Shown piece after piece: positions 16,511 through 28,416 of a stretch of DNA of 64,000 bases. The notes beneath the pieces are model-generated. The model did no database searches. It worked only from the letters and a program-made list of their open reading frames with translations, and had not been told where the DNA came from. Origin of the DNA: DASXKD01 sp963806145 (lineage in GTDB: Bacteria; Actinomycetota; Actinomycetes; Streptosporangiales; Streptosporangiaceae); contig CAWDXD010000038.1 in NCBI GenBank assembly GCA_963806145.1, positions 248,001 through 312,000 on the forward strand, in the 5' to 3' direction. Made by a program: the position numbers and the translations under genes. Numbering within the stretch: the first letter of the stretch is position 1; every line of letters begins with the position of its first letter.

Positions 16511-16774
16511 TCAGGGCTCCGCCGTCTCCACGGCGGACAGGAGGCCTTCACGGATCTCGCGGAGCGCGATCGACAGGGGCTTCTCCTGGACCCTGGTCTC
16601 CACCAGCGGGCCCACGTACTCCAGCAGGCCCTCGCCGAGTTGGCCGTAGTAGGCGTTGATCTGCCGTGCCCGCTTCGCCGCCATGATCACGAGGCGGTAC
16701 TTGCTGTCGACCACATCGAGCAGATCATCGATGGGCGGGTTGGTGATGCCGTCCGCAGTGGTAATTCCTGCCAC
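16511..16774 (-). CDS. rpoZ: RNA polymerase omega subunit
   Basis: This 87-residue protein shows the omega pattern: NPPIDDLLDVVDSKYRLVIMAAKRARQIN, read as helices 1 and 2 with the invariant R-A-R-Q-I-N, then the actinobacterial insertion YYGQLGEGLLEYVGP and the KPLSIALREI helix. Omega assists beta' folding and assembly of the polymerase core. The start is GTG at 16774 with GGAAGGAACCCG upstream. It lies 46 nt after gmk in the conserved gmk-rpoZ-coaBC order. Confidence 0.95.
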   Translation of the reverse strand: MAGITTADGITNPPIDDLLDVVDSKYRLVIMAAKRARQINAYYGQLGEGLLEYVGPLVETRVQEKPLSIALREIREGLLSAVETAEP

Positions 16775-16820
16775 CGGGTTCCTTCCGTCGTTGCGCGCCG
16801 AAAGGCGCGGGATGGCCTCC

Positions 16821-17474
16821 TCAGGCCGTCATCAAGGTTACCAGTTGCCTGCACACGTCCTGGACGGATGTGTTCACCAGCGTGATATCGAACTCGCGGC
16901 CGGCTTCGATCTCTTCCCGCGCCACTTCCAGGCGGCGGGCGACCACGTCCGGCGGTTCGGTGCCGCGTCCGGTGAGCCTGCGGGCCAGTTCCTCGCGCGA
17001 CGGGGGCGCGAGGAACACCAGCAAGGCACCGGGGACGCTCTGGCGTACCTGCCGGGCGCCCTCGATGTCGATCTCCAGAAGTGTCGGCACCCGGTCGGCC
17101 GCCCGCTGTGCGACGGGAGCTTTCGGGGTGCCGTACTTCTGGCCGGCAAACGTGGCCCACTCGAGCAACTCACCGCGGGCCACCATCGCGTCGAATGCCG
17201 CATGGCTCACGAAATGATATTCGCGGCCGTTGACCTCGCCCGGCCGTGGAGCCCGCGTCGTCACCGAAACCGACAGCCAGATGTCTGGGCGCTGTGTCCG
17301 CAAGCCCGACACGACTGTGCTCTTGCCAACACCGGAAGGGCCGGAAAGGACCGTCAGGCGGGGTTCGTGTGTGCTCCCCCGGGCAAGCGCGGCATCGCTT
17401 ACGCGATGAACGGGCGAATCGGCCCCGGAACTATGTTCCCCGCGCTCGTCCCTGGGATCGTGAGGATCGGTCAG
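16821..17474 (-). CDS. gmk: guanylate kinase (start codon uncertain)
   Basis: Gmk phosphorylates GMP to GDP. The P-loop LSGPSGVGKST, the GMP-binding SVTTRAPRPGEVNGREYHF segment, LLEIDIEGARQVR and the lid region RLTGRGTEPPDVVARRL are all present. The P-loop is encoded upstream of the first ordinary in-frame start (GTG at 17312), which would remove it. Between the P-loop and the upstream in-frame stop the only usable codon at the N-terminus is CTG at 17474, overlapping the mihF stop as CTGA; it gives 217 residues. Alternatively, a lost base in the C-run near 17360 would connect the frame to ATG at 17395. The enzyme identity is certain; the start is not. Confidence 0.85.
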   Translation of the reverse strand: MTDPHDPRDERGEHSSGADSPVHRVSDAALARGSTHEPRLTVLSGPSGVGKSTVVSGLRTQRPDIWLSVSVTTRAPRPGEVNGREYHFVSHAAFDAMVARGELLEWATFAGQKYGTPKAPVAQRAADRVPTLLEIDIEGARQVRQSVPGALLVFLAPPSREELARRLTGRGTEPPDVVARRLEVAREEIEAGREFDITLVNTSVQDVCRQLVTLMTA

Positions 17475-17791
17475 AGATCACCACCGAACTCGTTCTCAAG
17501 CGCGGTGCGCTGATTGGCACCAAGGCCGCGGACCCGGCGCGATTCCGCTATGCCGAGCCGCTCCATGATCTGCCGCGCCCGCACCTTGCCAACCCCGGGC
17601 ATGGCCTCAAGCAGTGCCGAGACCTTCATCTTGCCCACAGTGTCGTCAGACTGCCCCTGCTTCAGGACAGCCGGGAGCGTGATCGCGCCACGCTTCAGGT
17701 TGTTCTTCACCTCGGCACGATCCTTACGTGCCTTAGCCGCCTTCTCCAGGGCAGCAGCGCGCTGAGCGGGAGTGAGGGGAGGAAGAGCCAC
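17471..17791 (-). CDS. mihF: actinobacterial integration host factor (mIHF/sIHF)
   Basis: A 106-residue nucleoid-associated protein of the actinobacterial IHF family, unrelated to HU/IHF in fold. It has the long N-terminal helix (LTPAQRAAALEKAAKARKDR) and the helix-two-turn-helix DNA-binding core VGKMKVSALLEAMPGVGK with VRARQIMERLGIAESRRVRG. It bends DNA and influences replication, development and antibiotic production in Streptomyces. The start is GTG at 17791, with an AGGTGA box. It is followed directly by gmk and preceded by a comparatively AT-rich intergenic region that probably carries its promoter. Confidence 0.95.
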   Translation of the reverse strand: MALPPLTPAQRAAALEKAAKARKDRAEVKNNLKRGAITLPAVLKQGQSDDTVGKMKVSALLEAMPGVGKVRARQIMERLGIAESRRVRGLGANQRTALENEFGGDL

Positions 17792-17905
17792 TCCGTGTCA
17801 CCTCGGGTTTCGAATAGAAAACATTGGTTCGGGATGGGAAAGTAGCGAATTCGGCTCTCCAAGGCAACGCGAATGCCCGTTTAACACGATATAAATTGAC
17901 TGGTA

Positions 17906-17939
17906 CTACTCCACGAAAGCGACTGGTCGCTCAGAGTAG
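17906..17939 (-). other. inverted-repeat leader upstream of mihF
   Basis: CTACTC (17906-17911) pairs with GAGTAG (17934-17939), and inside them AGCGAC pairs with GTCGCT around TG. On the mihF transcript this would be a two-level stem-loop in the 5' leader. It could equally be a protein-binding palindrome. It sits in the most AT-rich stretch of the window (about 17820-17965). Confidence 0.35.
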
Positions 17940-17967
17940 TTAACTCGGGTGATTGCCCGGTTGTCAA
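17938..17967 (-). promoter_or_regulatory. candidate promoter of mihF
   Basis: On the minus strand TTGACA (17967-17962) is followed after 18 bp by TTAACT (17943-17938), giving a near-consensus vegetative promoter pointing at mihF with a leader of about 140 nt. The 17792-18092 gap contains this candidate, the stem-loop just downstream and GC-rich sequence towards pyrF; no gene is seen in it. Confidence 0.4.
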
Positions 17968-18092
17968 GGGCCCGCCCCGGCCATGGCGCTGACCCCGGAA
18001 CGTGAGGCCGCTGAGGCAGGTCGCGCCTGCTGACGGCCAGCTTTCCACCGATCGTATACCGTCCGGCGGGGGTGAAGCCGGCCCGGGGTGGC

Positions 18093-18799
18093 TCAGCCCT
18101 GGGCGGGCTGGAACCGGCGCAGCGGAGCGGCGATCGCCGCCGCGGCCGCTCCGGGATCGGGAGCGCCCGTAATAGGCCGCCCTATTACCAACAGATCCGC
18201 TCCGGCCCGCAATGCCTCCTCCGGAGTCGCGGTCCGCGCCTGGTCGTGCTGCGCGGCGCCGGCGGCCGGATTCCGGGAGTGATCAGCACGATGTCCGGGC
18301 CCACCTCGGCGCGCACGTCGGTGACCTCCCGCGGCGAGCAGACCAGGCCGCGGGCCCCGGCCTCGACCGCGAGCACGGCCAGCCGGCACACCGCGTCGCT
18401 CAGCGAGCCGGCCACACCGACGCGTTCCAGGTCACCCGGGCCCAGGGAGGTGAGCAGGGTGACCGCGGCGATCATCGTGGACGGCGCCGCCTCAACGGCG
18501 GCATGGATCACCTCGGGGCCGCCTGCGGCGTGCACGGTGAGCACGTCCGGGTGCAGCCGGGCCACCGCCCGGGCCGCGCCCGCCACAGTGGCGGGGATGT
18601 CGTGCAGCTTCAGGTCGAGAAAGACCTTGACCCCGCTGGCACCGCGGATCGACGCCACGATGCCCGGCCCGTACCGCAGGTAGAGTTCCAGCCCCACCTT
18701 GACGGTACTGACGTGCGGGGTGACCAGCCCGGCCCACCGGGCGGCGGTCTCCAGATCCGGCGCGTCGAGTGCGACGGCGATCGGCGCAGGCTGGGTCAA
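18093..18799 (-). CDS. pyrF: orotidine 5'-phosphate decarboxylase, apparent frameshift
   Basis: PyrF converts OMP to UMP, the last step of de novo pyrimidine synthesis. The N-terminal frame encodes VALDAPDLETAARWA, VKVGLELYLRYGP, FLDLKLHDIPATV (catalytic Asp/Lys/Asp) and DIVLITPGIRP. After that it runs into basic low-complexity sequence and stops at 18185. The proper ending (AAGAAQHDQARTATPEEALR, then GADLLVIGRPITGAPDP) continues in the neighbouring frame to 18093. One missing base near 18260-18268, within a GC-only run, would restore one protein of about 236 residues. TTG at 18799 has a strong GAGGAGG box; a GTG lies 24 nt further upstream. Loss of PyrF would give uracil auxotrophy, so an assembly error is the simpler explanation. 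Confidence 0.85.
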
Positions 18800-18826
18800 G
18801 GATCCTCCTCGTGGCTGGGCCACACG

Positions 18827-19792
18827 TTACAAGACGCTGCCCGGCCTTCTGCGGCCCGCGACCGGGCTCGGCTCGTGAGCGAGCCCGACCACGTCCGCGG
18901 CGCGCTCGATGCCCCGGCTGGCCAGTTCCTCTTCCAGTTCCCTGACAATGCGCGGGCATGCGGACGGATCGTGGAATATCGCCGTCCCGACGCTCACCGT
19001 GCTGGCGCCGGCCAGCATCAGTTCGAGTGCGTCCCGGCCGGTCCGCACCCCGCCCATGCCGATGATCGGGATGTCCGGGAACGCCTCGTGCACCTGCCAG
19101 ATGCACCGCACCGCGACCGGCCTGATGGCCGGGCCGGACAGGCCGCCGGTAACGCCGGCCAGCACCGGGCGCAGCGTGCTGAGGTCGATGGCCATGCCGA
19201 GCAGCGTGTTGATCATCGAGAGCCCGTCCGCACCCGCGGACAGGCAGGCCCCGGCGACCGCCACGACGTCGGTGACGTCCGCGGAGAGCTTCGCGAAGAC
19301 CGGGATGTCGTAGCGGATTCTGGCCCGCACCGCCTCGATCACCGACGCGGCAGCGGCGGGGTCACAGGCGAACACCTGGCCCCGGTCCTCCACGTTCGGG
19401 CAGGAGATGTTCACCTCAACCGCGGTCACGCCGGCGGCGTCGGACAGCCGGACGGCCAGTTCGCCGTACTCGTCCACGGTGCCGCCAGCGATCGACACCA
19501 CGGCGCGGGCGCCCCGGGACAGCAGCCAGGGCAGGTCACGTTGCAGGAAGGCGTCGATTCCCGGGCCCTGCAACCCGATCGAGTTGAGCATCCCGCTCGG
19601 CGTCTCGGCCATCCGCGGGGTGGGGCGGCCAGAGCGCGGGGCCAGCATGACCGACTTGGTGACGACGGCGCCGATCTTGGCCACGTCGAAGAACTGGGCG
19701 AGCTCACGCCCCGCGCCGGCGCAGCCGGACGCGGTGAGGATGGGGTTCGGCAGCTCCACATGAGCCAGCCGGCTTCTCAGGTCAACGGCCAT
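18827..19792 (-). CDS. pyrD: dihydroorotate dehydrogenase, class 1B catalytic subunit
   Basis: Oxidises dihydroorotate to orotate with FMN; electrons pass to the PyrK subunit and NAD. The class 1 barrel is visible: LPNPILTASGCAG at the N-terminus, NSIGLQGPGID, and VEVNISCPNVEDRG with the active-site Cys that marks class 1 enzymes (class 2 uses Ser). Then come VFAKLSADVTD, INTLLGMAID and the FMN-phosphate site GMGGVRTGRDALEL. ATG at 19792 gives 321 residues and overlaps pyrK by 11 nt, which supports a PyrDK complex rather than a lone quinone-linked enzyme. Confidence 0.94.
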   Translation of the reverse strand: MAVDLRSRLAHVELPNPILTASGCAGAGRELAQFFDVAKIGAVVTKSVMLAPRSGRPTPRMAETPSGMLNSIGLQGPGIDAFLQRDLPWLLSRGARAVVSIAGGTVDEYGELAVRLSDAAGVTAVEVNISCPNVEDRGQVFACDPAAAASVIEAVRARIRYDIPVFAKLSADVTDVVAVAGACLSAGADGLSMINTLLGMAIDLSTLRPVLAGVTGGLSGPAIRPVAVRCIWQVHEAFPDIPIIGMGGVRTGRDALELMLAGASTVSVGTAIFHDPSACPRIVRELEEELASRGIERAADVVGLAHEPSPVAGRRRPGSVL

Positions 19793-20719
19793 GGGACCGT
19801 CCCGCCGCGGGCCGGGCCGGAGGCTGCGGCCCGGCCTGCGGGCGTGGCTTCCACCCGGGCGCGCCCAGCGCATCGAAGGGGACCGTCCCGATGTCGTCCC
19901 AGCGCACCAGGTCGCCGCGGAACACCGGGCCGTCCACGCAGGACCGGGCCATCCGGGTCACCCCGTCCTCGCCCACCACGGGCAGCACGCAGGTCATGCA
20001 GACCCCGATGCCGCAGGCCATCGACTCCTCCACCAGCGTCTGCACCGGTATGTCGTAGCGGCCGGCCAGCGTGGTCACCGCGCGGAGCATCCTCATCGGC
20101 CCGCAGGCGTAGATGACGTCGGTCCTGCCCTCGTGGATGACCTGGGTGAGCAGATCGGTCACCAGGCCACGGGCGCCCAGCGACCCGTCCTCGGTGGTGA
20201 TCACGGCACTGCGCCCGCTGCGGCGCGCGGTGAGCGCGCCGAACACCCGGTCCGCGCTGGCCGCACCCAGCAGGAAGTCGACCGCGCAGCCGCGGCCACG
20301 GAGCTTGCCGCCGAGCGCGAACAGCGGCGCGCTGCCGTATCCGCCCCCGATGAGCAGCGCGTTCACCGGATCCCGCGGCAGCGGGAACGGCCGCCCCAGC
20401 GGGCCTGCCAGATCCAGCGTGTCCCTGGTCCGGCGCCCCGACAGCCACCGGGTGCCCGGCCCGGTCACCGCGAACACGAACTCCACCGTGCCCCCGTGGT
20501 CGGGGCGGACCTCATGGATGGAGAACGCCCGGCGCAGCAGCATCGAGGTCTCCGGGCCACCGACCGCCACGGCGACGAACTGGCCGGGCCGGAACCGGGC
20601 CGCCACTCCCGGCGCGATCACGGTCATCGCGTAGTAGGCGTCTATCCGGCGGACTGTCAGCACGGTCCCCTTGACCTGCGCCGGTTCCGGCGAGGCGCCG
20701 GACTCGGCCCGTTCAGCGG

Positions 20720-20723
<4 letters not shown>
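19782..20723 (-). CDS. pyrK: dihydroorotate dehydrogenase electron-transfer subunit
   Basis: PyrK is the iron-sulfur flavoprotein that links the class 1B PyrD to NAD. It has the ferredoxin-reductase-type FAD domain (FRPGQFVAVAVGG; LLRRAFSIHEV), an NAD-binding domain (NALLIGGGYGSAPLFAL; VIYACGPMRML), and the C-terminal 2Fe-2S cluster ligands in CGIGVCMTCVLP plus a distal Cys in ARSCVDGPVF. Length is 313 residues, of which the last ~30 are a Pro/Arg-rich tail. The start is GTG, overlapping the carB stop (GTGA), so it is coupled to carB translation even though repeats have lengthened the carB end. Confidence 0.93.
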
Positions 20724-24167
<3,444 letters not shown>

Positions 24168-24181
<14 letters not shown>

Positions 24182-25469
24182 GGCGCGCCGCCCTGCTTGT
24201 CGCGCCCCCGCGCTCTGCCTGTCCCGCCCCCTCCATCAGCGCGCAGAACGCGCCGAACTCCCCCGCCGCGTCGTGCGGGCCCGGCGCCGCCTCGGGGTGG
24301 TACTGCACGCTGAACGCGGGCGCGTCGAGCAGCCGGATCCCCTCGACGACGCCGTCGTTGAGGTTGACATGGCTGACCTGGGCCCGGCCGAACGGCGTGT
24401 CGAAGGGCGAGAGGGACACCGGGCCGGCCTCGCCGGCGCCGGGAGGCGCGACGGCGAAGCCGTGGTTGTGGCTGGTGATCTGGACCTGTCCGGTGGCCAG
24501 GTCCTTGACCGGCTGGTTCACGCCCCGGTGCCCGAACCGGAGCTTGTAGGTGCCCAGGCCCAGCGCCCGGCCGAGGATCTGGCTGCCGAGGCAGATGCCG
24601 AACACCGGGACGCCGGCGGCCAGCACGCCGAGCATCGCCTCGACCGCGTACCTGGCGGCGGCCGGGTCCCCGGGGCCGTTGGAGAAGAACACCCCGTCCG
24701 GGCCGGTGGCCAGGATCCCGGCGGCCGTGGCCGTGGCGGGCAGCACCTGCACCAGGCAGCCCCGGGCCGCCATCGCCGCGGGAGTCGCGGCCTTGATGCC
24801 CAGGTCCACCGCGGCGACCCGGTACCGCGCCTGGACGCCCGGCGGCGGGCTCACCTGGTAGGGCTCGGCGGTGGACACCTCGCGGGCCAGGTCGGCACCG
24901 GCCATCGTCGGGCTGGCGAGCACCCGTTGCCGCAGTTCTCCGGGGTCGGTGCCGCTGGCGCTGATCATGGCCCGCATCACGCCCTGGTCGCGCAGCCGCC
25001 GGGTGAGCGCCCGCGTGCCGGTGATCGCGATCCCGGGGACGCCATGGGCCGCGAGTTCCTCGGCCAGGCTGCGCTGAGCCCGCCAGCTGGAGGTGATGCG
25101 GGACGGCTCCCGGACCACGAACCCGCTCACCCAGATCCGCCGGGACTCGGGGTCGGTGTCGTTGACCCCGGTGTTGCCGATGTGCGGGGCGGTCATGGCG
25201 ACGATCTGCCGGCAGTACGAGGGGTCGGTCAGCGTCTCCTGGTAGCCGGTCATCCCGGTGTTGAACACCATCTCGCCGAACGCCTCGCCGCGCGCGCCGA
25301 ACCCGGTCCCGTGGAACGTGGTGCCGTCCTCGAGCACCAGCACCGCTGGCCATTCCCGCTGCGGGGCCCCTGGGAGGCCTGGAGGCCAGCGGGGGGTTCC
25401 GGGCCATGGGGTCCGGGGGCTCGCCCCCGGGGAAACTGAGTGTCCACCCGGGCGGACAGCGCCCGCCAT
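24168..25469 (-). CDS. carA: carbamoyl-phosphate synthase small (glutaminase) subunit
   Basis: CarA hydrolyses glutamine and channels ammonia to CarB. The class I amidotransferase triad is visible: the nucleophile Cys in FGICLGSQILG, and His/Glu in YHPEA near the C-terminus. The N-terminal domain begins LVLEDGTTFHGTGFGARGE and continues with EMVFNTGMTGYQE. The ATG at 25469 overlaps the pyrC stop (ATGA) but adds ~40 residues before the conserved start. Most of this extension (SPGASPRTPWPGTPRWPPG) is encoded by a copy of the dispersed repeat. GTG at 25343 would give a normal-length protein (391 residues) but lacks a clear ribosome-binding site. Either start is possible. Confidence 0.93.
25384..25440. 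repeat. single partial repeat at the pyrC-carA junction
   Basis: GGCCAGCGGGGGGTTCCGGG followed by a G5/C5 inverted pair (CCGGGGGCTCGCCCCCGG) matches the repeat family found at 6.4 and 9.1 kb, without the second small hairpin. It lies between the pyrC stop and the conserved start of CarA, inside the CarA N-terminal extension if translation begins at 25469. Confidence 0.75.
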
Positions 25470-26770
25470 CAGGCGGGCTTCCCGTCGAGCACGGTCGGGC
25501 GGCCGCGCAGGAACGTGGCCACCACCTGGCCGGGCAGCGCCAGGCCGGCGAATGGCGAGTTCCGGCTGCGGGAGGCGTGCGTGGCGGGATCCACGACCTC
25601 GCGGCCCGCGGGGTTGTACAGGATGAGGTTCGCCGGCGAGCCGGGGGCCAGCGGCTGTCCCTGGCCGGGCAGCCGGCCGATGGCGGCGGGCCGGGCCGAC
25701 ATCCGGTCGGCGACCTGCGCCCAGTCGAGCAGGCCGGTGTCCACCATCGCCTCCTGCACCACCCGCAGCGCCGTCTCCAGCCCGGTCATGCCGTGCGCCG
25801 CCACGGCCCACTCGGTCTCCTTGTCCTCCACCGGGTGCGGGGCGTGGTCGGTGGCCACGCAGTCGATGGTCCCGTCCGCGAGCGCTTCGCGCAGCGCGGC
25901 CACGTCGGCGGCGGTGCGCAGCGGCGGGTTGACCTTGTAGACCGGGTCATAGCTGGCCACCAGGTCGTCGGTGAGCAGCAGGTGGTGCGGGGTGACCTCG
26001 GCGGTGACGCGCCAGCCCTTGGACTTCGCCCAGCGGATGATCTCCACCGAGCCCGCCGTGGAGACGTGACAGATGTGCAGCGCGGAGTCGACGTGGGCGG
26101 CAAGCAGGCAGTCCCGAGCGATGATCGCCTCCTCGGCCACCGCGGGCCAGCCGGTCAGGCCCAGCCGCCCGGAGGCGACCCCCTCGTTCATCTGCGCGCC
26201 CTCGGTGAGCCTGGGCTCCTGGGCGTGCTGCGCGATCACCCCGTCGAAGGCCTTGACGTATTCGAGCGCCCGGCGCATGAGCACGGCGTCGGACACGCAG
26301 CGCCCGTCGTCGGAGAACACCCGGACCCGGGCGGCGGACTCAGCCATCGCGCCGAGCTCGGCGAGCCTTGACCCTGCCAGCCCGGCCGTGACCGCACCGA
26401 CCGGCTGCACGTCACAGTGCCCGGCCGCCCGGCCGAGCCGCCAGATCTGCTCGGTGACCCCGGCGGTGTCGGCGACCGGGTCGGTATTGGCCATCGCATG
26501 CACGGCGGTGAACCCGCCCAGCGCGGCGGCCAGCGTGCCGGTCTCGATGGTCTCGGCGTCCTCCCGGCCCGGCTCGCGCAGGTGGGCATGCAGGTCCACG
26601 AGCCCGGGCAGCGCGATCAGCCCGCCCGCGTCGAGCACCTGCGCGCCGGGCGGGACGCCGTCCGTCGTACCCACGGCGGTGATGGTCCCGCCGGCGAGGG
26701 TGATGTCGCCGGGCTCGCCGCCCAGCGGCCGCGCTCCCCTGATGACCCAGGCCGTGCCTTCCGCGGTCAC
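25469..26770 (-). CDS. pyrC: dihydroorotase
   Basis: PyrC closes carbamoyl aspartate to dihydroorotate. The metal-dependent amidohydrolase motifs are present: LPGLVDLHAHLREPG (first His pair), FTAVHAMANTDPV, HICHVSTAGSVEIIRWA, TPHHLLLTDD, and CVATDHAPHPVEDKE with the catalytic Asp. Length is 433 residues, normal for the type I bacterial enzyme. The start is GTG at 26770 in a GTGA overlap with pyrB. PyrB and PyrC of this type often associate. Confidence 0.96.
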   Translation of the reverse strand: MTAEGTAWVIRGARPLGGEPGDITLAGGTITAVGTTDGVPPGAQVLDAGGLIALPGLVDLHAHLREPGREDAETIETGTLAAALGGFTAVHAMANTDPVADTAGVTEQIWRLGRAAGHCDVQPVGAVTAGLAGSRLAELGAMAESAARVRVFSDDGRCVSDAVLMRRALEYVKAFDGVIAQHAQEPRLTEGAQMNEGVASGRLGLTGWPAVAEEAIIARDCLLAAHVDSALHICHVSTAGSVEIIRWAKSKGWRVTAEVTPHHLLLTDDLVASYDPVYKVNPPLRTAADVAALREALADGTIDCVATDHAPHPVEDKETEWAVAAHGMTGLETALRVVQEAMVDTGLLDWAQVADRMSARPAAIGRLPGQGQPLAPGSPANLILYNPAGREVVDPATHASRSRNSPFAGLALPGQVVATFLRGRPTVLDGKPA

Positions 26771-27705
26771 TGGGCGGCCTCCAGACCGCCGAGCAGCAGG
26801 TACAGCACGGCCATCCGGACGCTGACACCGTTGGCGACCTGCTCGACGATCGTGGACCTGGGCGAGTCGGCGACCTCCGCCGCGATTTCGACTCCCCGGT
26901 TCATCGGGCCAGGATGCATCACGATGGCGTCCTCGGGAAGCTGCCTCAGCCGGGCGGTGTCCAGCCCGTAGCGGCGGCTGTACTCGCGCACGCTGGGGAA
27001 GTAGGCGGCGTTCATCCGCTCCTGCTGGATGCGCAGCATCATCACCACGTCGCTCTTGGGCAGCGCCGCGTCGAGGTCGTAACTCACCGAGCACGGCCAG
27101 TCGTCGATCGCCACGGGCAGCAGGGTCGGCGGTGCGACGAGCGCGACCTCGGCCCCGAGCAGGTGCAGCAGCCAGACGTTGGACCGGGCGACCCGGCTGT
27201 GCAGCACGTCGCCCACGATCGTGACCCGCAGCCCGTCCAGCGCCTCGCCGCCGCCCCGGCCGAACCTGCGCCGGATGGTGAACGCGTCGAGCAGTGCCTG
27301 GGTCGGATGCTCGTGGGCGCCGTCGCCGGCATTGATCACGCTGCCCCGCACCCAGCCCGCCAGCCGCTGCGGCGCGCCGGAGGCGCTGTGCCGCACGACC
27401 ACGGCGTCGGAGCCCATGGCCTCCAGCGTGAGCGCGGTGTCCTTGAGGCTTTCCCCCTTGGCCACGCTCGAGCCCTTGACGGCGAAGTTGATCACATCGG
27501 CGGACAGCCGCTTGGCCGCGGCCTCGAAGGAGATCCGGGTCCTGGTGGAGTCCTCGAAGAACAGGTTCACGACGGTGCGCCCGCGCAGCGTGGGCAGCTT
27601 CTTGATGGGCCGGTCCGCCACCCGGGCCAGTTCCTCGGCGGTGTCCAGTATCAGCAGCGCGTCCTGTTTGCTCAGGTCGGCGACCGAGATGAGGTGCCGG
27701 TTCAT
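26767..27705 (-). CDS. pyrB: aspartate carbamoyltransferase catalytic chain
   Basis: PyrB makes carbamoyl aspartate. The carbamoyl-phosphate site VNLFFEDSTRTRISFE is intact, as are GDGAHEHPTQALLDAFTI, the hinge TIVGDVLHSRVARSN, and the aspartate-loop MHPGPMNRGVEI. The 312-residue length is normal. There is no PyrI regulatory subunit gene, as is usual in actinobacteria, where control is through PyrR. It overlaps pyrR by 4 nt at its start and pyrC by 4 nt at its end. Confidence 0.96.
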   Translation of the reverse strand: MNRHLISVADLSKQDALLILDTAEELARVADRPIKKLPTLRGRTVVNLFFEDSTRTRISFEAAAKRLSADVINFAVKGSSVAKGESLKDTALTLEAMGSDAVVVRHSASGAPQRLAGWVRGSVINAGDGAHEHPTQALLDAFTIRRRFGRGGGEALDGLRVTIVGDVLHSRVARSNVWLLHLLGAEVALVAPPTLLPVAIDDWPCSVSYDLDAALPKSDVVMMLRIQQERMNAAYFPSVREYSRRYGLDTARLRQLPEDAIVMHPGPMNRGVEIAAEVADSPRSTIVEQVANGVSVRMAVLYLLLGGLEAAQ

Positions 27706-28385
27706 CGTCTCCTCCCGGTGACTCCGCCCCGCCGGGGCCGCGCCGCGGTGCCGACCGGTTCGAGCAGCACCGCGTCCTCGCCGTCGGTCTCGGTGAGCAG
27801 GACCCGGACCACCTCCTGCGGTGAGGTCGGCAGGTTCTTGCCCACGTAGTCGGCCCGGATCGGCAGCTCGCGGTGCCCGCGGTCGACCAGCACGGCGAGC
27901 TGCACGGCGAGCGGGCGGCCCAGGTCGTTGAGAGCGTCGAGGGCAGCGCGCACGGTCCGCCCGGAGTAGAGGACGTCGTCCACCAGCACCACGGTCTTGC
28001 CGTCGATGCCCTCCGCGGGTACCTCGGTGGGGCCGAGCCGGCGGGCCGGGCGCAGCCGCAGGTCGTCGCGGTACATCGTGATGTCGAGGGAGCCGCGCGG
28101 CACCGGCCGGCCCTCCACCTGGGTGATCCGCGCGGCCATGCGCTCGGCCAGCGGGACCCCGCGGGTGGGGATGCCGAGCAGCACGACCTGCTCGGCCCCC
28201 CTGGTCCGCTCGATGATCTCGTGCGCGATCCTGGTCAGCGCGCGGTTGATCTCCGCTGCTTCCAGGACGGTCTTGGGATGTGCCTGCGGGCCGGGTGCGG
28301 GGGCGCCGCCTGCCGGGCCCTGAGCGGTGACGCTGTCACCGGGAGTGCCGGGCTTCCCGCCGGCCGGGTGCGCAGCACGCGCCAT
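27702..28385 (-). CDS. pyrR: PyrR bifunctional regulator / uracil phosphoribosyltransferase
   Basis: PyrR binds pyr mRNA in a UMP-dependent way and has weak UPRTase activity. The PRTase core is clear: ALTRIAHEIIERTRG, LLGIPTRGVPLAERM, RPVPRGSLDITMYRDDL, and the PRPP loop VVLVDDVLYSGRTVRAALDA. ATG at 28385 has AAAGGAGG eight nt upstream. This gives 227 residues, longer than the usual ~180-195 because of a Gly/Pro/Ala-rich N-terminal leader of ~40 residues. It heads the eight-gene pyr operon and is preceded by its own candidate RNA operator. Confidence 0.95.
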   Translation of the reverse strand: MARAAHPAGGKPGTPGDSVTAQGPAGGAPAPGPQAHPKTVLEAAEINRALTRIAHEIIERTRGAEQVVLLGIPTRGVPLAERMAARITQVEGRPVPRGSLDITMYRDDLRLRPARRLGPTEVPAEGIDGKTVVLVDDVLYSGRTVRAALDALNDLGRPLAVQLAVLVDRGHRELPIRADYVGKNLPTSPQEVVRVLLTETDGEDAVLLEPVGTAARPRRGGVTGRRR

Positions 28386-28398
28386 GGGGACCTCCTTT

Positions 28399-28416
28399 CC
28401 CGCCTCACGGGACGGG
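28399..28416 (-). promoter_or_regulatory. PyrR-binding RNA hairpin at the pyrR ribosome-binding site
   Basis: On the minus strand CCCG-TCCCGTGAGG-CGGG resembles the PyrR binding loop (known core GUCC-C-RGAGAGGC in Bacillus; GTCCCGTGAGGC here). Its 3' arm runs directly into the GGAAAGGAGG ribosome-binding site of pyrR. A possible -10 box (TACCGT at 28448-28443) would start a leader of only ~50 nt. No T-rich terminator is present, so PyrR would block translation initiation rather than cause attenuation. Confidence 0.75.
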
